Under the pieces are notes generated by a model, which saw nothing but the letters and a program-made list of their open reading frames with translations, was not told the origin of the DNA and did not search any database. A DNA stretch of 64,000 nt from Microlunatus lacustris. Its GTDB lineage: Bacteria > Actinomycetota > Actinomycetes > Propionibacteriales > Propionibacteriaceae. This document shows positions 33,898-42,572 of this stretch, piece after piece. The number at the start of each line of letters is the position of its first letter. Positions within the stretch are counted from its first letter, which is position 1. The position numbers and the translations under genes are program-made. The stretch covers positions 62,001 to 126,000 of the forward strand of contig BAAAJN010000004.1 of the NCBI GenBank assembly GCA_039527025.1, in the 5' to 3' direction.

Positions 33898-34904
33898 TTG
33901 ACCACCCGCACCCGGCGGCGCAGCGACCACCCGGTGGCGACGACGGCGAGGACGATGACCAGACCCTGCACGGCGGTCTGGACGTAGGGGTTGACGCCCA
34001 CCAGGATCAGCCCGTTGGCCAGGACGGTGATGATGGCCGCCCCGACCAGCGTCCGCAGCACGCTGCCACGGCCGCCGACCAGCAAGGTGCCGCCGAGCAC
34101 GACAGCGGTGATCGCGGTGAAGAGCAGCCCTCCACCGATGGCGGTGTCCCCGACGCCGAGCTGGGTGGCGGCCATCACCCCGGCCAGACCGGCCGTGGTG
34201 CCCGACAGCATGAACGTGTAGATCTTGTAGCGTCCGATGGTGATCCCGGAGAGCCGGGCGACGGGCTCGTCCCCGCCGATCACGTACCCGTAGCGCCCCA
34301 CCCGGGAGTAGCGCTGCACGAGGTGGGCCAGGACGATGGCGCCGAGCGCCACCACGACCAGGTTGGAGACGCCGAGCGAGGTGCCGACGCCCCACTCGCG
34401 CAGACCGGGGTCGGCCAGCTGGGGCGCGCGCCCCCCGAACAGGACCGTGGCGACCCCGAGGCCGATCGCGCCCGTCCCCAGGGTGACCATGAAGGAAGGG
34501 ATCCCCAGACGCACGTGCAGCAGCCCGTTGACCAGGCCGAACGCCGTCCCCGCGAGCACCCCGAGCAGGACCGCCAGGTAGCCGAGGTCAGCTCCGTTGC
34601 GGTCGTTGGCCGCCAGCAGCACGAAGACGAGCGAGCAGGTGGCCATCACCCCCTCCACGGAGAGGTCGATGCTGCCCAGCAGGATGACGAAGGTGAGGCC
34701 GATGGCCACCACCAGCAGGATCGAGATCTGGGTGAGCAGCGTGCCCAGGTTGCCCAGGGTCAGGAACGTCGGGCTCGCGACCGTGAAGACGACCCCCAGC
34801 ACGAGCAGGGCGATGAGCGGGCCGGCGTCGCGGGTCAGGCGTCCGAGCGGTCCGACGACCCGCGGTGGAGCCGGGGCCCGGACCGCGCTGGTGGTGTCCA
34901 CCAC
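33894..34904 (-). CDS. Sugar ABC transporter permease (RbsC-like), first of two
   Basis: This 336-residue permease has about ten helices. It includes ILLVVAIGLTFVILLGSIDL, SVEGVMATCS, GIPSFMVTLGTGAIGLGVA and the conserved loop ITAVVLGGTLLVGGRGSVLR. Two adjacent GTG codons can start it; GAGGAA lies about six bases before the first (34904). It pairs with the permease at 31361 and is coupled to the ATPase by a four-base overlap. Confidence 0.9.
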   Translation of the reverse strand: MVDTTSAVRAPAPPRVVGPLGRLTRDAGPLIALLVLGVVFTVASPTFLTLGNLGTLLTQISILLVVAIGLTFVILLGSIDLSVEGVMATCSLVFVLLAANDRNGADLGYLAVLLGVLAGTAFGLVNGLLHVRLGIPSFMVTLGTGAIGLGVATVLFGGRAPQLADPGLREWGVGTSLGVSNLVVVALGAIVLAHLVQRYSRVGRYGYVIGGDEPVARLSGITIGRYKIYTFMLSGTTAGLAGVMAATQLGVGDTAIGGGLLFTAITAVVLGGTLLVGGRGSVLRTLVGAAIITVLANGLILVGVNPYVQTAVQGLVIVLAVVATGWSLRRRVRVVK

Positions 34905-34974
34905 GATGAGTTCCTCGTCGAGTACGTGCCGCACGAGCAGCAGACGGTGTCCAGCCGCTCGTGCGGCGGGCGGG

Positions 34975-36087
34975 TCAGGTGGTGATCGCGCCCTGGCTGC
35001 GAGCCCACGGGTCGTCGAAGTCGGCCTGCAGCATCTCGAGCGTCGGCTCGGCGGTGAACTCGGCCGCGTTGTCCTGGGTGACCACGCTCTGCCGGCCGAA
35101 GAACGCGCGCTGCTCCCGGCTGAGCCCGGCCACGTCGACCTTGCCCGTGGCGGCCTGGAAGGCGAGCGAGAGCGCCGCACCACCCTGCCAGTAGGCGTCG
35201 GTGGAGACGGTGGCCACGAAGGAGTTCTTGCCGCTCTGGACCTCCTCCAGCGCTTGCGGCACGGCGTCGAAGCCGACGATCGGCACCTCGCCGGCGAGGC
35301 CCGCCGCCTTGAGGGCCTCGAGAGCCCCCAGAGCCATCTCGTCGTTGGCGGCCCAGAGACCCTTCACCTTGCCGCGGTGCTTGGCCAGCAGCGTCTGGGT
35401 GACGCTGAGCGCCTCCGACCGGCTCCAGTTGGCGGTCTGCTGGTCGAGCAGCTCGATGCCGGACGCCTCGCCCAGCGCGGCCTCGAGCCCGGCGAAACGC
35501 TGCTGGGCCGAGGTGTTGTCGAGGATGCCCTGGATGGCGATGATGCCGCCGGAGCCGCCCATGGCGTCGAAGAGTGCGGCGGAGACCTCCTTGCCGCTCA
35601 CCCGGCCGTCGAAGCTGATGTGGGCGACCCAGTGGTCGCCGATGTCCCAGGGGTTGAGGTCGTCCGGCTTGTTCCACTGGGTGACCACGTACCCGCCGGA
35701 GTCGGCCACGGCCCGGACGATCGCCTCGGCGTCGGCGGAGGTGTTCGGGTCGACGTTCAGGGCGAAGACCTTGCCGCTGCCGCCGAGGGACTTGATCTGG
35801 GAGAGCTGCTTCTGGGAGTCGGCCTCGTCGGTCACGACGGTGACCTCCTTGCCGACGGACTGCCCGAACAGCTCGCCGCCGGCCACCCAGTTCGCGTGGT
35901 AGGAGTTCGACAGGCTCCGGACGCTCTCGACGAGCTGGACGTCCTCCGGCTTCGCCGCCGGGCCCGCCTGGGCCGACTCCTCACTGGCGGAGGAGCAGCC
36001 GGCGGCGAACGAGCCCACCCCGACCAGGGCCGCGGTGGACAGCAGTCGGCGTCGGGTGGGACGCCACGTACTCGTCGGAACAGCCAT
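34975..36087 (-). CDS. Sugar-binding lipoprotein of the CUT2 ABC transporter
   Basis: This 370-residue periplasmic-binding-type lipoprotein has an N-terminus with RRRLLSTAALVGVGSFAAGC: twin-Arg-like basic region, hydrophobic core and lipobox A-A-G-C. The mature part has the two-lobed sugar-binding fold (KVFALNVDPNTSADAEAIVR, GYVVTQWNKPDDLNPWDIGD, GLWAANDEMALGALEALKAA, IVGFDAVPQALEEVQSGK). ATG 36087 has AAGGAGAT upstream. It is first in the importer operon, and the RpiR-type sites at 36176 and 36249 lie in its promoter region. The substrate is probably a monosaccharide or polyol. Confidence 0.9.
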   Translation of the reverse strand: MAVPTSTWRPTRRRLLSTAALVGVGSFAAGCSSASEESAQAGPAAKPEDVQLVESVRSLSNSYHANWVAGGELFGQSVGKEVTVVTDEADSQKQLSQIKSLGGSGKVFALNVDPNTSADAEAIVRAVADSGGYVVTQWNKPDDLNPWDIGDHWVAHISFDGRVSGKEVSAALFDAMGGSGGIIAIQGILDNTSAQQRFAGLEAALGEASGIELLDQQTANWSRSEALSVTQTLLAKHRGKVKGLWAANDEMALGALEALKAAGLAGEVPIVGFDAVPQALEEVQSGKNSFVATVSTDAYWQGGAALSLAFQAATGKVDVAGLSREQRAFFGRQSVVTQDNAAEFTAEPTLEMLQADFDDPWARSQGAITT

Positions 36088-36175
36088 CTGCTGGATCTCC
36101 TTCACGCCGTCGTGGGGCGAGCGAAACGTCGCTGACCTGGTCGGAGCCGAGCGAACCGCTCCTGGCCAGCATCCT

Positions 36176-36188
36176 GTAGTGCGACTAC
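36176..36188. promoter_or_regulatory. Probable RpiR operator, site 1 (GTAGTGCGACTAC)
   Basis: GTAGT and ACTAC arms are separated by GCG, about 90 bases upstream of the lipoprotein ATG. It is identical in arms to site 2 at 36249. The neighbouring RpiR gene makes it the likely ligand-controlled site. Confidence 0.55.
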
Positions 36189-36248
36189 CGGCTTTGGCAA
36201 GCATCTCTGGGCAACGGTGGGCATGTCGCCTCCCGAGTGGCCGACCGA

Positions 36249-36261
36249 GTAGTCCGACTAC
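36249..36261. promoter_or_regulatory. Probable RpiR operator, site 2 (GTAGTCCGACTAC)
   Basis: The same GTAGT-N3-ACTAC palindrome lies 73 bases (about seven helical turns) from site 1, which would allow two dimers on one DNA face. It overlaps the stop codon of the RpiR gene. Confidence 0.5.
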
Positions 36262-37208
36262 CCAGTCGGGGCCTGCACCGGACCTGGATGGCCAGCTGTC
36301 CGGAACGAGGTGAGCCCCTCCTTCATCTGCCGGATACGGGCCAGGTGCTCCTCGCCCCGCTGGGTGGCCACCGATGTGGCCAGGATGTCGATGACGACCA
36401 ACCCGGCGAGACGGCTGACGCTCGGGGTGTAGATGTCGGTGTCCTCGAACGTCTTGGCCACGATGCTGACGTCGGACTCGGCCTGCAGCGGCGAGTCGCC
36501 TCCGGTGATGCTGATGACCGTGGTGCCGTTCTGCCGGGCCCGCGCCGCGATCTCGATCACCGACGCCGTCCGGCCCGTGTTGGAGATGGCCACCAGCACG
36601 GCGGAGGGCCGGCTGGTCGAGGCGGCCATGAACTGCTGGTGGGTGTCGGTCGGTGCGGTGCAGGGCACCCCGAACAGCGACGCCTTCTGCGCCGCGTCCT
36701 GGGCGATGATCCCGGAGGCGCCGAAGCCGATGAAGATGATCTCCGAGGCCGTCAGCAGCACGGCCACCGCCGCCTCGACCGACTCGGTGCTCAGGTGGCG
36801 CCGCGCGCGGTCGAGACTGGTGATGCTGTGGTCGAAGATCTTGGTCACCAGCTCGGGCACCGAGTCGTCGTCGTCGATGGCCGAGTGCGAGGCCGGTATG
36901 CCCAGGGCGAGCGCCTGGGCGAGGTGGATCTTGAAGGACTGGAACCCGTCGAAGCCGAGCGCGGTGCAGAAGCGCATCACGGTCGGCTCGCTGACGCCGG
37001 CGGCGTCGGCGACCGCCGCCATCGTCGAGTGCAGGAACAGTTCCGGGTCGACCTGGACGATCTCGGCGACCTTGCGCTCGGACTGCCGCAAGGTGCCCAG
37101 CTGGAGGGCCAGCCGCTGCAGCAGCGGTTCGGCGGCACCGCTCGGCAGGTCGCCGTCCGGACCGCTCCCCAGCGCGGGTCGGTGGATCCCGTTCTCAGTG
37201 CTCACCAC
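36258..37208 (-). CDS. RpiR-family regulator with SIS domain
   Basis: This 316-residue regulator has an N-terminal HTH_6 domain (RLALQLGTLRQSERKVAEIV, TMAAVADAAGVSEPTVMRFC, ALGFDGFQSFKIHLAQAL) and a C-terminal SIS sugar-phosphate-binding domain (ASEIIFIGFGASGIIAQDAA, VLVAISNTGRTASVIEIAAR, GTTVISITGGDSPLQAESDV). RpiR proteins respond to phosphosugars. It lies upstream of the CUT2 importer in the same direction and probably controls it. Adjacent GTGs at 37208 and 37205 could both start; GGAGGG lies eight bases before the first. Confidence 0.88.
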   Translation of the reverse strand: MVSTENGIHRPALGSGPDGDLPSGAAEPLLQRLALQLGTLRQSERKVAEIVQVDPELFLHSTMAAVADAAGVSEPTVMRFCTALGFDGFQSFKIHLAQALALGIPASHSAIDDDDSVPELVTKIFDHSITSLDRARRHLSTESVEAAVAVLLTASEIIFIGFGASGIIAQDAAQKASLFGVPCTAPTDTHQQFMAASTSRPSAVLVAISNTGRTASVIEIAARARQNGTTVISITGGDSPLQAESDVSIVAKTFEDTDIYTPSVSRLAGLVVIDILATSVATQRGEEHLARIRQMKEGLTSFRTAGHPGPVQAPTG

Positions 37209-37519
37209 GGTGACGGCCCTCCCAGATCGCGGCAAGAGTAGCGTCGCGGCCACCCATCGCGTCAGCCCTGGACGACGCTCCCGAGCACGGACACGGGAGA
37301 CCGGGGGCGGTGACGGACCAGGTCTCGACGATCGGCGAGCCGAGCTGGCCGGTGGCACCGGTGGTGGCCGTACGTGTGGTGCACGGTCACCGGCCACGGT
37401 GGCGGGCATCGTGGTGCTCCGCGGTCACGTGCGTCGGCCGACGCCTAGCGCGCCGTGCTGGCCGAGTGGCTCGACCGGTCGTTGCGGCACGGGCCGACCT
37501 CCTGAGCGGAGGAGGGGGA

Positions 37520-38617
37520 TCAGGGGTCGGCCAGCCAGGACAGCAGGCGGCCCCGCGACCAGCAGCGGCCGAGGACGTCGGGGGCCGCCGTCGACCCGTC
37601 GAGCAGGGCCAGGCCGATCAGGCTGTGCCCGGAGGCTCGACGGTCGCCGAGGGTGGGCACCGACGGAGCGACTCCCACCCCCTCGGCCGACACCCAGGCG
37701 ACGGCCCGGCCGGCGGCCACCTCGTGCAGCCGGTGCAGGAAGCGCAGCCGGGCCTCGGGCCTCCAGGACGACAACGCCCACGTCGTGGTGACGACCGGCA
37801 GCGCACCGGCCGGCACCTGGGCGAGGGCCGCCGGTAGCACGTCGACGACATCCCCGCGCAGCAGCGACGGAGCGCTCGTCGCCGCCAGGCAGAGCACCGC
37901 CTCGAGGTCGGCGAGCTGCTCCGGCCGGTCCGGGGGCAGGCAGGCGCGGAGCCACCGGCCGTCGTCGGGGTCCGTCACGTCCACGAGGTCCGTGCCCACC
38001 GCCACCCGGCTGACGACCGGGGGCACGGCTCGGGCGGGGAGGGATCGGTGACCCACCACGGTGGCCGTCAGCTGGACCGGCGACGACCGGTCGCCCCGGA
38101 ACTGCCCGTCGGAGCAGGCCACGCCGACACGATCGACCTGGAGGTTGAGTCCGGCCGCGTCACCCACGTCGATCAGCCCGACGGCCGAGGCTCCCGCCCG
38201 GTGCGCGGCCTCGGCGATGGCGGGGTGCAGCACGGCGCAGGAGGTCGTACCGCTGCTCGGCAGCTGGCGGCGGGCGGCGGTGGCCTCGACCATCCCGGTC
38301 AGCCGCAGCACGGTGTCGACCGCGGCGGCCCCGGCAGCACCGGGATCTGCGGCAGCGTAGGCGGCCGCGAGCGCCGGGGCTCGCCCCGCGAGGGCCAGGT
38401 CGTGCAGCACGGCGAGGACGAGGGCCGGTCGGCGCCGGCGGGCCGGTAGCGTCCCGAGGACGCGCAGCGCGGCGCCAGACCCGGCCAGGGCGACGGCGAC
38501 GTGGGCCTGCAAGGGGGACGCGCCGGCGGTGCCGGACTCCCCGAACTGCCGGTACACCTGCTCCAGGGTGCGGCGCCGTCCTGCGGGCGCGACACCTCCG
38601 GCCTCCCGCCCTGGCAC
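37520..38617 (-). CDS. DUF2332 protein (second of two in the window)
   Basis: This 365-residue protein is of the DUF2332 family. It shares the plan of the gene at 14711: YRQFGESGTAGASPLQAHVA, VGLIDVGDAAGLNLQVDRVG as the glycine-rich loop, VVTTTWALSSWRPEARLRFL and VAWVSAEGVGVAPSVPTL. The sequences differ enough that this is not a recent duplicate. GTG 38617 is preceded by TAGCAT and six bases, fitting a leaderless start. Function unknown. Confidence 0.8.
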   Translation of the reverse strand: MPGREAGGVAPAGRRRTLEQVYRQFGESGTAGASPLQAHVAVALAGSGAALRVLGTLPARRRRPALVLAVLHDLALAGRAPALAAAYAAADPGAAGAAAVDTVLRLTGMVEATAARRQLPSSGTTSCAVLHPAIAEAAHRAGASAVGLIDVGDAAGLNLQVDRVGVACSDGQFRGDRSSPVQLTATVVGHRSLPARAVPPVVSRVAVGTDLVDVTDPDDGRWLRACLPPDRPEQLADLEAVLCLAATSAPSLLRGDVVDVLPAALAQVPAGALPVVTTTWALSSWRPEARLRFLHRLHEVAAGRAVAWVSAEGVGVAPSVPTLGDRRASGHSLIGLALLDGSTAAPDVLGRCWSRGRLLSWLADP

Positions 38618-38623
38618 GTCGCG

Positions 38624-38629
38624 ATGCTA
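38624..38629 (-). promoter_or_regulatory. -10 box TAGCAT of the second DUF2332 gene (leaderless)
   Basis: TAGCAT on the minus strand ends six bases before the GTG at 38617. No ribosome site is seen. Confidence 0.5.
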
Positions 38630-38806
38630 GCCCGCCGGTCGACTCGTCGCGCGCCCGCTCGTCGACGCGCGAGTGCCGGCTGGGCGGCCCGACGGTGTCC
38701 AGGACCGACCCGGACTGGTGCGGACCGGTGGGCGGGATGCGATGCTCGGTCTGCTCCGGGTGCAGCTGGACGCCCCGAGGACAGCAGAGTCGAGGGAGAC
38801 AGGACC

Positions 38807-39367
38807 ATGGCCACCGTCAAGGTGCAGCTTCTCACCGAGCAGGACTGGCAGAAGTACCGCGACATCCGTCTGAGGTCGTTGCAGGAGTCGCCGGCCGCGT
38901 TCGCGACGACGCACGCCGAAGAACGCAGCCGTCCCGACGCCTTCTGGCGGGAGTGCATGACCCGCGTCGAGCGGTTGCTGGCCGTGCGCGACGGGCAGCC
39001 CCAGGGAGTGGTGTCGCTGGACCGTGGAGCGCCGGAGGACTCGACGGGCGACATCCAGGACCTGTGGGTGGCGCCCGAGTGCCGCAGCACCGGGGTGGCC
39101 TGGAGCCTGGTCGAGGCGGCGACCAAGCGGGCGGCGGAGCTGGGACTGAGGAAGGTGACCTACTGGGTCAGCACCGAGAACGGCCGGGCCATCGCCTTCG
39201 CCACCAACTTCGGCTTCCGGCCCACGTCGATGCGGCGGACGGTCCAGGCCGCCAGCGAGGAGTTCGGCGACCAGGAGATCGCCCTGGTCATGACGCTCTC
39301 CCACGACTCCGCCTCGGCGCCCAACCCCACGGCGCCGCGGATCGTCTCCGGACCCGGACCGCAGTGA
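38807..39367 (+). CDS. GNAT-family N-acetyltransferase
   Basis: This 186-residue GNAT opens VQLLTEQDWQKYRDIRLRSL with QESPAAFATTHAEE, a RimI-like start. The acetyl-CoA region is DIQDLWVAPECRSTGVAWSL. The pyrophosphate loop reads R-S-T-G-V-A, close to the consensus. The C-terminal block is RKVTYWVSTENGRAIAFATN with FGFRPTSM. ATG 38807 has GGGAGACAGG upstream. The substrate is unknown. It has no operon partner. Confidence 0.85.
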   Translation: MATVKVQLLTEQDWQKYRDIRLRSLQESPAAFATTHAEERSRPDAFWRECMTRVERLLAVRDGQPQGVVSLDRGAPEDSTGDIQDLWVAPECRSTGVAWSLVEAATKRAAELGLRKVTYWVSTENGRAIAFATNFGFRPTSMRRTVQAASEEFGDQEIALVMTLSHDSASAPNPTAPRIVSGPGPQ

Positions 39368-39481
39368 GCCGGCGCCCGGGTTCCTGACCGGGTTCCGGCC
39401 TGCCGGGGGACGCCGGGCGTGCGATAGTGGGGAGGCCCCCATCGCTCGAGCAGTCAGGTGACCATCAGCCGGAGGAATCCC

Positions 39482-40069
39482 ATGGTCGAAGCGGAGAGGC
39501 GCGTCCCCGAGCCCGTGACGTCCATCTTCGGACTCGGCGGCGAGCAGCGGTTCCGGTGCGAGATCGCCCGGGTCACGGCATCGGCCGGGGTGTCCACGTC
39601 CTGGCTCGACGGTCTCAAGCCTCCCCTGCACGGCCTGGTCCCCTACGACTGCGCCGTGCTGGCCCGGTGGGACACCGCGACGGAGCGCTACCTCCCGGTG
39701 CTGGAGGACGGCGACACCGAGGCCCTGACGCGCTACCTGCGCACCTCGACGGCGGCCGCGGAGCTGCAGCGGCTGGGCTTCTACCGGATCGCCTGGCCGA
39801 TGGTGGTGCACCGGGTCGGGGTCACGCTGGCCGGGACCAGCGCCTGGCGGGACCACCTCTGGCCCGCCGGGTTCCGCGACGGTCTCGGCGTGGGACTGTT
39901 CACCGAGAACGGTCGGCACGTCGGGTTCTTGTCCCTCCTGACGTACCGCTCGCAGGTCGTCACCGTCACCGCGGCCGCACTGCTGCACGGGGTCAATGCT
40001 CTGCTGGGCTCGGCGCTGGAATGCAGTCCGCGGGACGAGCAGGACGGGCGGCCCGGACCCCCGGGGTGA
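39482..40069 (+). CDS. GAF-like sensor domain protein without output domain
   Basis: This 195-residue protein resembles the N-terminal GAF-like half of an actinobacterial LuxR regulator group (LKPPLHGLVPYDCAVLARWD, LQRLGFYRIAWPMVVHRVGV, GLGVGLFTENGRHVGFLSLL, TVTAAALLHGVNALLGSALE). The expected LuxR helix-turn-helix is missing; only 13 unrelated residues follow. It may be a free-standing sensor or a truncated regulator. ATG 39482 has GGAGG six bases upstream. Confidence 0.65.
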   Translation: MVEAERRVPEPVTSIFGLGGEQRFRCEIARVTASAGVSTSWLDGLKPPLHGLVPYDCAVLARWDTATERYLPVLEDGDTEALTRYLRTSTAAAELQRLGFYRIAWPMVVHRVGVTLAGTSAWRDHLWPAGFRDGLGVGLFTENGRHVGFLSLLTYRSQVVTVTAAALLHGVNALLGSALECSPRDEQDGRPGPPG

Positions 40070-40166
40070 GCCCAGGCTGCTGGCCCGGGCCTCAGCGCCG
40101 CCGCCGCCGCCGACCCCGGCGGCCGGAGGAGAGGACGCCGGGGCGGCGGGTGTGCCGGTGCGCGGC

Positions 40167-41696
40167 TCAGGCCGCCTGCTGACCCGTCATGTCGGCACGG
40201 TCGAGGTGTGCCCGGCTCTTCGCCCGGTCCTTGGCCCGCTTGCCCCGCGGCGGCACCCCGTTCACCTCGGCCGTCGAGTAGGCGTACACCCCGACCGTCC
40301 AAGCCATCGCGTCCAGGTTGCGGTCGAGGGCGACCCGGTCGACGTTGCCGAGGTCGTCGCAGCCGGCGTGGTAGCACGGGTCGTAGGCGATGCCGGCGGT
40401 GCCGCCCCACTTCGCGGCCTGCTCGGCGGTCTTGAGCCCCTCCGCGCCGGTGAACAGCCCGCCGGCGGGGATGCCGTTGAGGATGACCTCGCCGTAGTCC
40501 GAGCGTCCGGTGAAGTCGGTGCCCTCGGTGGGCACGCCCAGCCGGCTGGCGAAGAAGTCGGTGAAGGTCTTCTCGATCTGCGCCGAGCCGAACGGACCGG
40601 CCCCCGCGCCGGTGGCGTCGGAGTCGTCGCCGTCGTAGACGAAGTAGCCCGCGTTGGGTGAGGCGACCATGTCGAAGTTCAGGTAGGGGGCGATGTCCAG
40701 CTGCTGCTCGAAGGTCAGGCTCTGCACGTAGGCCTCGGAGCCGAGCAGACCCAGCTCCTCAGCACCCCACCAGGCGAAGCGGACGGCGTTGCCGGTCCTG
40801 GGGGCACCACCGAGCTGGAGCGCCAGCTCCAGCAGCGCGGCGGACCCGCTGCCGTTGTCGTTGATGCCCGGTCCCTCCGGGACGCTGTCCAGGTGCGCGC
40901 CCGCCATCACGACGTTGTCCGTCCGCCCCGTCGTGGTCTGCGCGACGACGTTGCGGCTGACGCGCTGCTCGACGTGGGTGCGCAGGTCCAGGGTCACCGT
41001 GGTCCCGGCCAGGGGGACCAGCGCGTCCCCGTCGGCCTGGCTGACCCCTCCGGTCGGGATGACGCCAGCGGTGCCCAGCGTGACGTTGCCCAGTGGGCCT
41101 GCTGCGTTGTTGGCGATCACCGCGCCGATCGCTCCGGCCGCTGCGGCGTTGCGGTGCTTGACGTCGAAGGTGCAGGTGCCGCGACGGACCAGGGCGATCG
41201 CGCCGGCGAAGTCCTGGCCGGCGAAGTCCTCGGTCTCGCACCCGGACGTGGCGTCCTGGGCGACGACCCGCAGCGGGCCGGTGACGCCCCCGACGGGCGT
41301 CTGCGGGCTCAGCTCCAGCGGGAGGGCTTCGAACTCCTCGTCGCCCACCTCCAGCGTCGCGGCGTCGACGACCTCCTCCGGGTAGGTGAACTCGGGCGTG
41401 GTCACGGTGTAGCCCGCTCCGCGCAGCTTGCCGGCCACGTAGTCGACGCTGGCCTGGTAGCCGGGGGTGTTCGCGGCGCGGTTGCCGCCGTTGCGGTCGG
41501 CGATGCGCTGGAAGGCGATCAGGTGGCGGTTGGCCCCCGCGGCGGTGCTCTTCTTCACCAGCTGGCTGGCCAGCCTGGTCGGTTTCGGTGCGGCCTCGGC
41601 CGGTGCGGTCACGAAACCGACGGACAGCCCGGCGCAGGCCACGGTGGCCACAGCCAGGCGAATTGCTCGACGCGTGCGTGGGGGATGGGGGGACAT
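40167..41696 (-). CDS. Secreted M28 zinc aminopeptidase with PA domain
   Basis: This 509-residue exported metallopeptidase has a signal peptide RRAIRLAVATVACAGLSVGF with cleavage near APAEA-AP. A PA domain (GPLRVVAQDATSGCETEDFA, FAGAIALVRRGTCTFDVKHR) is inserted before the catalytic domain. Zinc ligands are seen in order: His (VMAGAHLDSV), bridging Asp (INDNGSGSAALLELA), Glu with catalytic Glu (WWGAEELGLLGSEAY), Asp (LNFDMVASPN) and final His (YDPCYHAGCDD). It resembles Streptomyces aminopeptidase/aminopeptidase Y. The basic tail (RGKRAKDRAKSRAHLDR) is unusual. Confidence 0.92.
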   Translation of the reverse strand: MSPHPPRTRRAIRLAVATVACAGLSVGFVTAPAEAAPKPTRLASQLVKKSTAAGANRHLIAFQRIADRNGGNRAANTPGYQASVDYVAGKLRGAGYTVTTPEFTYPEEVVDAATLEVGDEEFEALPLELSPQTPVGGVTGPLRVVAQDATSGCETEDFAGQDFAGAIALVRRGTCTFDVKHRNAAAAGAIGAVIANNAAGPLGNVTLGTAGVIPTGGVSQADGDALVPLAGTTVTLDLRTHVEQRVSRNVVAQTTTGRTDNVVMAGAHLDSVPEGPGINDNGSGSAALLELALQLGGAPRTGNAVRFAWWGAEELGLLGSEAYVQSLTFEQQLDIAPYLNFDMVASPNAGYFVYDGDDSDATGAGAGPFGSAQIEKTFTDFFASRLGVPTEGTDFTGRSDYGEVILNGIPAGGLFTGAEGLKTAEQAAKWGGTAGIAYDPCYHAGCDDLGNVDRVALDRNLDAMAWTVGVYAYSTAEVNGVPPRGKRAKDRAKSRAHLDRADMTGQQAA

Positions 41697-41787
41697 CGGT
41701 ACCTCTGCCCTTCTGGGACGCCGGCCCCGGTGCCGACGCAGTGCGCCCCACTGTGTCCCTGGTCACTTCCAGCGTCAAGAGCTCTCT

Positions 41788-41830
41788 CTGCTGCCGGCGG
41801 ATCAGCGCAGGGCGGATCTGCTGCCGGCAG
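41788..41830. promoter_or_regulatory. Two copies of CTGCTGCCGGC motif upstream of clpP
   Basis: CTGCTGCCGGCGG (41788-41800) and CTGCTGCCGGCAG (41818-41830) are spaced exactly 30 bases apart, about three helical turns. The second contains the perfect palindrome CTGCCGGCAG. A third copy, CTGCTGTCGGCAG, lies upstream of the ClgR-type gene at 43621. Shared presence at both promoters suggests a ClgR site; this is inference, since it does not clearly match the published ClgR consensus. Confidence 0.45.
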
Positions 41831-41927
41831 TGCGCTCTGGTGCCCGGCACCCGGCGAGCGGACGGTGGACGCAGACACCGCTCACGGCACCGATCCCCGT
41901 GGGCACGACGCACGAGAGGCCGTGACC

Positions 41928-42572
41928 ATGATCATCTCCGATCCGACCGCCCACCGGATGGCGTCCGAGGTGCCGCCGACGGCGGCCTTCGACGACCACC
42001 TGTCCGCCCGCCTGCTGCACCAGCGGATCGTCGTGCTGGGGCAAGAGGTCGACGACGCCGTCGCCAGCCGGATCTGCGCCCAGCTGCTGCTGCTCTCCGC
42101 CGAGGACCCGCGGCGCGACATCAGCCTGTACATCAACTCCCCGGGCGGGTCGGTCAGCGCCGGTCTCGCAATCATGGACACGATGCGGCTGATCCCCAAC
42201 GACGTCAGCACGCTCGCGATGGGTCTGGCCGCCAGCATGGGGCAGTTCCTGCTCTCGGCCGGCACCCGGGGCAAGCGGCACGCCCTGCCGCACGCCCGGG
42301 TGCTGATGCACCAGGGCTCGGCCGGCATCGGCGGCACGGCCGTCGACATCGAGATCCAGGCGCAGAACCTCGAGCACGTCCGCGACACCGTCCTCGGCCT
42401 GATCGCCGAGCACACCGGGCAGCCGCTGGCGAAGATCGAGGCCGACTCGCTGCGGGACCGGTGGTTCACCGCGGAGGAGGCCCGGTCCTACGGGCTCATC
42501 GACCACGTGGTGACCTCGCTGGAGGACGTCCGCCCGGGCGGGCGCAGCGCCATCGGGCTGGGGGCGCTCTGA
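41928..42572 (+). CDS. clpP: ClpP protease subunit, first of a pair
   Basis: This 214-residue Clp protease proteolytic subunit has the Ser-His-Asp triad: Ser in MGLAASMGQFLL, His in RHALPHARVLMHQ, and a C-terminal Asp region. The substrate-channel strand is DISLYINSPGGSVSAGLAIM. Two-peptide ClpP rings (ClpP1P2) are normal in actinobacteria. ATG 41928 has GAGAGG eight bases upstream. It is coupled to the next clpP by TGATG overlap. No tig or clpX is adjacent, so this is probably an extra pair beside the main clpP locus. Confidence 0.93.
   Translation: MIISDPTAHRMASEVPPTAAFDDHLSARLLHQRIVVLGQEVDDAVASRICAQLLLLSAEDPRRDISLYINSPGGSVSAGLAIMDTMRLIPNDVSTLAMGLAASMGQFLLSAGTRGKRHALPHARVLMHQGSAGIGGTAVDIEIQAQNLEHVRDTVLGLIAEHTGQPLAKIEADSLRDRWFTAEEARSYGLIDHVVTSLEDVRPGGRSAIGLGAL

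Noticed and set aside
32374..34395. A 673-codon minus-strand protein starting far upstream of the ATPase
   Set aside because: The upstream part is a shadow of the overlapping permease gene; the GTG at 33897 overlapping that gene's stop is the natural start.
40081..40146. GCC-repeat tract as a regulatory element
   Set aside because: Short GCC repeats are common in this composition; it lies between a stop and a convergent gene end without a clear hairpin.
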